Origin: Eunapius fragilis
Taxonomy: Eukaryota > Porifera > Demospongiae > Spongillida > Spongillidae
Length of the DNA: 64,000 bases
Assembly: GCA_963681505.1 (NCBI GenBank)
Contig: OY811971.1
Coordinates: 16,528,434-16,592,433, forward strand
Direction of reading: 5' to 3'
The translations under genes and the position numbers were made by a program. The notes beneath the pieces are model-generated. The model did no database searches. It saw only the letters and a list, made by a program, of their open reading frames with translations, and was not told the origin of the DNA. Positions 56,698 through 64,000 of the stretch are shown here, one piece after another; position 1 is the first letter of the stretch, and each line of letters begins with the position of its first letter.

Positions 56698-58230
56698 CTG
56701 CAGGGAGCAGTAAAGATATTGCATGTCAAGTCTTTGAGGCAAATGAAGGAATCAGATCTAGTGTCATGTTGTCAAATGGGTATTAGTTTCTGCATAGTTG
56801 AGTTATGAACATAGTTGAGTATAACATGTAGTGCGCTCTAATATGTGTTCGTCAACACACATTACGGTACACTAGTTGATGAATTTGAGGTTCTGTGTGT
56901 TCTAGCAAGAAAGTAGCACAAACACCAAGAATATATACATCTAGAAATGAAAAGTAAGTAGCACAAACATCAAGCCTCATAAATCTTGTCATACTTCTTG
57001 TAACAAGAATGAAGTGTTTCGCAAAATGCATTTTAGGAACACTACCCATTGTTTTATGAATAATTTGACATAATTTATAAATGTAATTTATAAATGTAAA
57101 ATTGACTTGGCTGGTGTTGGGTAGGTTGAGAAATGTATGATGGAAAACGTATTTTGACCTCGAGGGGAATGATAGCTGGAGAAAATGATATGTGCAAGGA
57201 GACTTGTCTTGGCATTTGTATAATAAGAAAGCTACTGTTCTGAGAAAATTTATAATGCTGTATTGGGGAAGGAATTTTTAGGTCGGGGCGGCAAGGGAAA
57301 GTCGAAGCTAATTTCAATTGTACTTTGTTTAAAAATAACCACTTTTGTGAGAATTAAAGATAATTAGTGTGAATTAATAAAGTAATCTGAGCTTAAGGCC
57401 ATCACCATGGATGTTTGGAAGTAGTCGAAATAAAGTATTAAACCATTATTTATCCGCATAATGATGAGTAATAATTTAAATACGCCACTTTACACCGGAA
57501 ATCTAGAACTACCCAGATATCCAGTTATGACAAATCAATTAGGGGGCAACCTTTTCAAGTTGTCTCAGATTGTATAATTAATGCACTGTCCACAGGTACC
57601 CAGAGGTCGCTAACGAAAATTCAACCTCCTGGCATGGGCACTACACATATTAAGCACCTTGTGTAACCTAAGAATACGACATTGCGGCCATGCAACTACA
57701 AGCAGATTAATATAAGCATGTAGTGATGATGGCTGTGAAAAGATCATAAATCATACAGATGTAAATAAAACAGAACAGATCAGTTATTAATTATTGCAGA
57801 TTGAGCAAACAATAGTGCTCATTGACTTATTTCTTTTGAAGCATCCATGCATTATGCTTTAGAAGAAGTGATGCCTCCAGCCGTTGGGGAAGTAGGCTCC
57901 ATCGCTGACACTCCTGGATCAACTTGGCTCTTGAAAAAAAGGGGCAGATGATGCAGGATAGCCAGATACTTTCAAGCAAGCGCTGCATTATATGCACATT
58001 ATGTACTTCCACAATTCCAAAGAATCTATAAAGAGCCATGACATCTACTGATCTTATCTCCAGGAATTTGAAGCAAAACATCATATTCGTCCTTAACTGT
58101 GTTGTGAAGAAGACTGCTATATACACACATTGTTGCATGTCGGAGATGAGTAACATGCTTTGTTGATCAACATTGTAACGAAAGGTTAATCTAAACAAAA
58201 TGACATTAAAGAACTATAATCCAACTAGCT
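56698..58230. other. No gene firmly seen
   Basis: AT-rich. A 123-codon minus frame at 57827-58198 has no recognised domain. Upstream exons of the Cys-rich gene may lie here but no further copy of its motif was found. Confidence 0.4.
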
Positions 58231-58256
58231 TGCACCCGTGAAAAATCACGGGCTGA
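58225..58256. repeat. Short palindromic transposon-end-like motif
   Basis: AACTAGCTTGCACCCGTG followed by AAAAATCACGGGC. The CCCGTG/CACGGG hairpin is typical of ends of dispersed elements in many invertebrates. The family is not assigned. Confidence 0.4.
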
Positions 58257-58509
58257 TTATTTATAATTTACCACTTGTTCTAGCATACAATTACTACGCA
58301 ACCTCTATAACATGCCTGCGCAATACAAATACTTAATGGAAATATTAGTAACTACATGCTTTCAGCCTGTACTATATGAGACTTGAGAGTGAACCACCAC
58401 AATCATTGTTCATGCACGTGATGACCTGTACAGGCTGTAGGTTTTGTGGCAAGTATGGTCGCTAAGTTTGCGCTGCTATGTACGTGTACTTTTGTGGGAG
58501 GTGGTTGTT

Positions 58510-58551
58510 CCTATTGGTTGCTAGGTATGAGTACATAGCTAGCAACCAATA
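58510..58551. repeat. Perfect 13-bp hairpin
   Basis: CTATTGGTTGCTA and TAGCAACCAATAG are inverted around about 16 bases. Both arms contain CCAAT/ATTGG. A TATATAAA element follows at about 58565, so it could equally be a promoter of an unseen gene. Confidence 0.6.
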
Positions 58552-58792
58552 GATGCTAGGCCGAGTATATAAACGAGTTACTTGGACGTACGGACGAACG
58601 CATGTACGTACATTGGTATTAGATAATTTGGCCCTGCCAGGCTGGCCTGTCAAGCCAGTGGAATGGGATAATAGGCACCCCTAACAATTGGCACCTGTTC
58701 CAAATATCCTAGGATTTTAGGCATACCTTTTCCTTAATTTTTACAGTATTTATCCTTTGGGATTTTTGGAACCCTCGTGGAACCCTTGTACG

Positions 58793-58826
58793 ACAAAGTT
58801 GACAAAGTTGACAAAGTTGACAAAGC
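58793..58826. repeat. 9-bp tandem repeat
   Basis: Nearly four copies of ACAAAGTTG. Confidence 0.85.
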
Positions 58827-59184
58827 GAAAATTACAATGGAGGAAGCAAAAGGATGCAATGTATACAATAAACATGTAAAACTACATCCCATGTGAAGCT
58901 ACCCTATGCACATATGTATCTGCTCATTTAATTAATGGGATGTGTTTGTGGCAATCAAGACAAGAACCCTATCAGGGGAGGGTGCGCAAAAGCTTTTGGT
59001 ACATAGAATTCGTTAGGGGTGGATGATTACATTGAGCAACATTTCATTTGGAAAAGAGCAAAGAAGAAGCGGTATGTATCATCCCCAGTCAGGGAAACTT
59101 CATGGGGTAATAAACTTGCTAGACTGAAAATCACAACCCATAAATAATTCCTAGGAGAAATGATCAGGGATTCCTATTTTTCTG

Positions 59185-59317
59185 TGTAGTGATTATTCAT
59201 GAGTATGTAATTATGTTGTGTTGGGGTTAATTGGAGGACAGCATTATTCAGAATTGAGATTTATTGTCATCGCGTGGTTGTCGGGTTACGTTGTTAAGCG
59301 AAGTCTAAGTTACTACA
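59185..59317 (+). repeat. 5' LTR (133 bp)
   Basis: Begins TGTAGTGATTATTCATGAGT and ends AGTCTAAGTTACTACA. The next bases (from 59319, TGGTAGCAGCAAGAATGG) hold the probable primer-binding site; the tRNA is not identified. Confidence 0.93.
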
Positions 59318-59332
59318 TTGGTAGCAGCAAGA

Positions 59333-60081
59333 ATGGCTAGTAGTAATCACATAAGTCTGCCTAAACCTTTTGCCTCGGGAAACATTTCCGAGTGGTTTAC
59401 ATGGTTTGACATATGTAGCGATGCAAACGAATGGGACGATGATAAAAAAGTCGTCAAATTGCCTACTCTCCTGGAGGGAGAAGCACTTGCCACGTGGTTG
59501 GACCTGAGCCTCGATGACAGAGAGTACAAGACAGTAAAGGAGAAGCTAACTGCTCGGATGGCACCTAGCAACTTCGTAACCATGGAAGAATTCAGAGACA
59601 GGAAGCTAAGACCTGGCGAGGCACTGTCCCTGTACCTTCATGATCTAAGGCAGTTGATAGATCGAGCGATGCCAAAATTGGATTCTACCGGCTAATTTTG
59701 CATCAATTCGTAGCAGGACTCCCAGCCACCGTTAGCAGGCAATTGCGCACAGCGGGAGATATGACTAATCTCCAGAGCACTTTGGAACGTGAAAAACTGC
59801 TGTTATCACTGGAGGCAGAAAAGAACGTGGCTGCAGTAACAACACATACGGGAACAAGCAGCAGCCATTGTATGGAACGGTTGGTCGAACAAGTGGCAGC
59901 ATTGACCGAAAAAGTAGCTGCACTAAGTTCACGATCTAAAGATAGAGAGCAGAGACCTGTACGATGTTACAATTGTGGACGACTGGGACACATACGCCAA
60001 AACTGTCGTTATTCTCAACAGCAACAGGAAAACTACAACGGAATGCCTGCAAGGGGCAACAGCCATCCCGCACGTAAGTAA
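59333..60081 (+). pseudogene. Gag of the Ty3-type element
   Basis: Two adjoining frames (to 59695 and from 59698) form one Gag broken by a small indel. The first has the retrotransposon Gag fold block (EWFTWFDICSDANEW, EALATWLDLSL). The second has a coiled stretch (LVEQVAALTEKVAALSS) and one CCHC zinc knuckle (CYNCGRLGHIRQNC). Binds and packages the element RNA by family role. Confidence 0.85.
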
Positions 60082-60113
60082 GCCCATTAAACCACATTAT
60101 CATTGCTGCAGTA

Positions 60114-60839
60114 AAAAGTGAAGCATCCACCATAAGAGGAAAAATTGGAGAGCGAGAGGTGGATATCATGTTGGGTTCCGGTTCACCAGTATCCCTTTTG
60201 AAAGAAAAAGTGATCAAAGGTATGAGAGGAGTGGTTAAAAGAAAATATGCACAGAATACACGACTAGTGACGGCTGCAGGGGAGGAGCTTCCCATCCTGG
60301 ATCAGGTCACTGTTCACGTTAAACTCAATAGCGTGGATCATGTACATGACTTTCTGGTGGTTGAAAAACTGATAACTTCTGCCATCCTTGGTATTGACTT
60401 CCTACAACAGCAAGGTATGTTGCTAGACTTCAGAACAACACCTGTGACCGTCCTATCACCCACACTAGCAGATGCAATGCAAGCAGAAGTTGTTAGTCAA
60501 GAAAAGGATAAGGTTCTGTTGGAGTATCTCTTAGCAAACAGCCATAAGGGTAGAGACAAAACGTGCAGTGTAACTGGAGTGTATGATGATGATGATGTCA
60601 ACAATGATATGGTAGAAGAGTGTGCCATACCTATTTTCAGTGACCTGGCAGCGATAGAATCTCCGCAGTATGTACGGCAATGTTTTGAAGCTGTAGTCAG
60701 GGAGTTTGGTGACCTCTTTTCAAAACAAACTGGCAGAACCAACATAGCCTCTCACCATATCAACACAACAGGTTCACCTGTACATGTGCCAGCTAGGAGA
60801 ATTCCAGTTCACTTTAGGAGGAAATCGAGAAACAGATAA
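60114..60839 (+). pseudogene. Pol: protease region and start of RT
   Basis: Retropepsin-like region with LGSGSPVSLL at about 60171-60200, where the catalytic Asp of the D-S/T-G triad is replaced by Gly. The flap and AILGIDFLQQQG block are present. A frameshift near 60825 separates it from the main RT frame. Confidence 0.8.
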
Positions 60840-60844
60840 AATGT

Positions 60845-62022
60845 ATGCTGGAAAAAGGTGTAATTGAAGCAAGCTGCAGCCCTTGGACAGCACCTGCCGT
60901 GTATGTGCGGAAGAAAACAGGTGAGATTCGACTATGTGTTGATTATCGAGCGCTAAATAAACAGACCCAAAAGGATGCATACCCACTTCCTCTGATCGAT
61001 GAGGTGCAGGATCGGTTGACAGGATCTGCTATATTCTCCAAACTGGACTTACAAAGTGGTTATTGGCAGGTGCCAGTAGATGCAGAAGACCAAGCAAAAA
61101 CAGCATTCTCTCCTGGTCCTGGCATGGGTTTGTTTCAGTTCAGGCGGATGTCATTTGGCTTATGTGGAGCACCTAGCACATTCCAAAGGCTAATGAACAC
61201 TGTCATGAGAGGGTTGTCCTTTGTCACCACGTACATCGATGATGTTCTGATCCACTCACCCAATGAAGAAGCACATAAGCAACATCTTACTGAAGCATTT
61301 AAGCGACTTAGGCAGTCTGGTCTAACTCTTCGAGGAAGTAAATGTCATTTTGGAGTCACACAGGTGAGTTATTTGGGACACATCTTCTCAGCAGCTGGAA
61401 TGGCTCCAGATAACAGCAAAGTGCAAGCAGTTCAAAACTGGCCCAGACCAAATGATGTGTCAGCAGTCAAGCAATTTCTAGGCCTTGCATCCTACTACAG
61501 AAGATACTTCAAGAACTTCGCAGATATTGCCAGACCTCTTCATGTGTTAACACAAAAGGACACAAGATATGTCTGGAATAATGCTTGTGAGCAGGCATTT
61601 CAAACTCTGAAGAGCAAGTTGACAGATACTCCTATCCTAGCGTACCCAAAGTTTGACCATCAGGCTGGTCCTTTTATTCTTCAGACAGATGCTAGTGCAG
61701 TAGGCTTGGGCGCAGTACTGGAACAGGATGGCCACGTAGTAGCATATGCCAGTCGAACACTCCAGAATGTAATTACAGTGTCATCCAACGAGAGTGCCTA
61801 GCCATAGTCTGGGGGACGAAGCAATTTCGACACTACTTACTAGGACGTTCTTTTGAGTTAGGGACTGATCATGAGCCTCTGAAATGGCTTGCTGGGCAGA
61901 AAATGGAAGGTATCCTCTATTGCTGGGCTGTTGCATTGCAGGAGTACAATTTCAAAATTGTGTATTGGAAAGGAACCTTGAACAGCAATGCAGATGCTTT
62001 GTCTAGACGAAAAGAATCATAA
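60845..62022 (+). pseudogene. Pol: reverse transcriptase and RNase H
   Basis: RT motifs IRLCVDYRALN, SKLDLQSGYWQ, FGLCGAPSTFQ and the catalytic YIDD (in TTYIDDVLIH) are intact. RNase H starts at ILQTDASAVGLGAVL. A one-base shift near 61795 moves the rest (RECLAIVWGTKQFRHYL, ADALSRR) to another frame, ended by TAA at 62020-62022. Confidence 0.9.
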
Positions 62023-62037
62023 GAACTTACTCCAGTA

Positions 62038-63480
62038 TTGACCGCAGCCACAGGAACGCAGACGAAAGTGGTAATTTTGGAGATTCAACGTGCACAACAG
62101 AACAATGAAGTAACACAAAGGTTGTGTGAAGCTCTGGAAACTTCAGGACAGTGTCCAAAGGGACGCTTATGGAGACAGTATGCTCAACTGTGGTCTCAGT
62201 TTGTCATTGTTGATGGTGTACTATGCAGGAAATATGCACCTGGACCAACAACAGAGGCTGTCGCTGTGCCTGTACTACCAAAATCATTGCAACAAAAGGC
62301 TCTACTGCAGTGCCATGACTCCCCTGGAGCTGGTCATCAAGGGTTTAAAAAGACCCTAGAACAACTGCGACGCGAAGCGTATTGGGTAAATATGGCACAG
62401 GATGTAGAGCAGCATTGCAGGGAATGTCAGAAGTGCCAAAGCTCAAAATCGTCTATAGGGCAACCATGGCAGATGGTAGCAATAGATATTCTCCAAGTTC
62501 CTGTTTCCACTAACAATTACAAGTACCTATTGGTAATCCAAGATTACTTTACAAAATGGGCAGATGCTATTCCACTCCAAAACCAGAGGGCTGCTACTAT
62601 TAGTGCAGAAATGGTGGAAGTATTCTGCACGTACGGTATTCCTGACATTGTGCACTCCGATCAGGGTCGGAACTTTGAGAGCACAGTCTTTCACCAAACA
62701 TTGAAAGCATTCGGAGTGGAAAAGTCACGTACAACAGCATACCACCCTGAAGGAGATGGAATGGTTGAACGGTTCAACCGTTCACTTTTACAACTGTTGC
62801 GTACATATGTAGAAAAGGAAGAGGAGTGGGAAAGCCATCTTCCTTTGTTCCTATATGCATATAGGACTGCTGTACACTCATAAACAGGGGTGTCACCATT
62901 CATGTTAATGTATGGAAGGGAACCATCAAGTGAAGTTCTCGTGCAGCCATCTGGTTATGATGTTAGTGATTTCTCAACAGTCTTGCAGTCCAAACTATCT
63001 CACCTACAGGATCTAGTTGAAGCACACAATACAGAAGCAGCTCACAGACAGAAATTGTATTATGATAGAAGATCTGGTGAGCGTTGTTTCAAAATAGGTG
63101 ACTTGGTATGGTTCTCAATCCCAACAGCGGGAAAACTAGACCATCACTGGGATGGAAAATGGAATGTTAAATCTGTGAAGACTCCACATACCTTGGAAAT
63201 CACTGATGGAGATAAAACCTAGGTTGTTCATGTCAACCGTCTACGTCAACGTATTGTGCCTAGCAGTACCAATAAGGAGGAACCCAGTGGGCAAGTGCTA
63301 CAGGAACCACACCCAAACTGGGAAGCACCTCAAATTGACCATGTAGAAATGCCAGCCAGCACAGTTCCACTCCCTGTGCACCATGAACCTCAAGATGTGG
63401 TCCAAGACCTTCAAGATGATGCTGTTCAGCCTGAGCATCAAGAACTGGTTGATTCAAGAAAATGCTCCAGTTGACCAACA
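62038..63480 (+). pseudogene. Pol: integrase and C-terminal tail
   Basis: HHCC zinc-binding region (HDSPGAGHQGF, CRECQKCQ) and DDE core with Asp in AIDIL, Asp in HSDQGRNFES and Glu in GMVERFNRSL. The linker after HHCC is short, suggesting a small deletion. Stops at 62881-62883 and 63220-63222 interrupt the C-terminal part (YDRRSGERCFKIGDLVW, VNRLRQRIVP). No chromodomain seen. Confidence 0.88.
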
Positions 63481-63577
63481 GCATATAACAGAGGAAAGAC
63501 GATATCCTGAACGGATCAGACGTCCTCCAGAAAGATACTAGCCTAGCTCGGGTCGAGCTTCCTAATAAAGGGACGAA

Positions 63578-63710
63578 TGTAGTGATTATTCATGAGTCTG
63601 TAATTATGTTGTGTTGGGGTTAATTGGGGGACGGCATTATTCAGAATTGAGATTTATTGTCATCGCGTGGTTGTCGGGTTACGTTGTTAAGCGACGTCTA
63701 AGTTACTACA
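63578..63710 (+). repeat. 3' LTR (133 bp)
   Basis: Matches 59185-59317 apart from about four substitutions. Preceded by a purine-rich AATAAAGGGACGAA that serves as the probable polypurine tract. Confidence 0.93.
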
Positions 63711-64000
63711 TTTGTAACACTGGACAGACATACCCCTACAAAAGTGAATTTAATTAATGATTAAGTGGTTATCATTAGCCTCATAAGATGGCCACCGACA
63801 CCCCCCCCCCCCCCCACCCTCCATTCATTTCCTTCGCATTTACACGCACAGGATAGTTCATTTAAACCTATACATTAACGCGTAAAGACAGCAAGTTGCC
63901 TAATGTAGTCATTCCACATGCGACTAGCTATAGCGAGTAGGTGAGCCACCTGTTTGCCCGTACACCTATAGCAACATGCAGGGATACGATTTTTTTTTTA
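63711..64000. other. No gene seen; short C-run
   Basis: C-run at 63801-63816. Otherwise unremarkable flank of the LTR element. Confidence 0.5.

Larger units (their letters stand above)
59185..63710 (+). mobile_element. Ty3-type LTR retrotransposon, degenerate
   Basis: About 4.5 kb between matching 133-bp LTRs (TGTAGT...ACTACA). Gag, protease, RT, RNase H and integrase lie in Ty3 order. Coding is broken by frameshifts near 59692, 60825 and 61795 and in-frame stops at 62020-62022, 62881-62883 and 63220-63222. The LTRs differ at about four positions (about 97% identity), indicating modest age. No exact target duplication: the flanks are TTCTG and TTTGT. No envelope-like frame follows integrase. 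Confidence 0.92.

Overview
This is a stretch of animal nuclear genome. It has intron-rich genes with GT-AG introns, a Tudor-PHD Polycomb-like chromatin protein, an ankyrin/discoidin/SAM protein, a tyrosine-kinase-like kinase and an animal-style load of transposons (Helitron, Ty3 LTR element, endonuclease-bearing non-LTR element, hAT copies, MITEs). Early-branching invertebrate is the best guess, sponge first and cnidarian second, because of the element families, the TKL kinase style and the very high microsatellite content. The taxon is inferred, not shown.

Layout. 1-6417 (minus): five exons of a Tudor-PHD gene that runs off the left edge; a 28-bp tandem duplication breaks its largest exon. 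6.7-9.3 kb: G-rich dispersed repeats, a 133-bp-arm hairpin and a Pro/Ala-rich reading frame over a 51-bp minisatellite. 10.06-16.04 kb (minus): a Helitron with a Rep/helicase/OTU coding series broken by about four frameshifts. 16.3-18.5 kb (plus): an open reverse transcriptase with a restriction-like endonuclease. 21.3-22.2 kb (minus): an intronless methyltransferase. 24.8-32.2 kb: a giant inverted repeat of about 7.4 kb with nested direct copies. 32.8-33.9 kb: transposon scraps.

35.76-46.29 kb (minus): a 23-exon gene for a 611-residue protein with ankyrin repeats, an F5/8-type C (discoidin-like) fold and a SAM domain. All exon phases join and the total coding length divides by three. Many of its 3' splice sites abut an expanded pyrimidine tract or minisatellite. 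A 208-bp copy of part of exon 4 and its intron sits just upstream.

48.6-49.65 kb (minus): a TKL-like kinase with a coiled coil. 50.6-53.6 kb (minus): a broken hAT transposase invaded by a 557-bp MITE. 55.45-56.70 kb (minus): three exons of a Cys-rich gene, two of them duplicated 1-1 phase exons. 59.19-63.71 kb (plus): a degenerate Ty3-type LTR retrotransposon with 133-bp LTRs.

No operon logic applies. The host genes (chromatin reader, ankyrin scaffold, kinase, methyltransferase) are separate units and nothing shows a shared pathway. The most unusual signals are the giant palindrome, the repeats anchored at 3' splice sites and the ankyrin-discoidin-SAM architecture. No rRNA, tRNA or CRISPR locus was seen.
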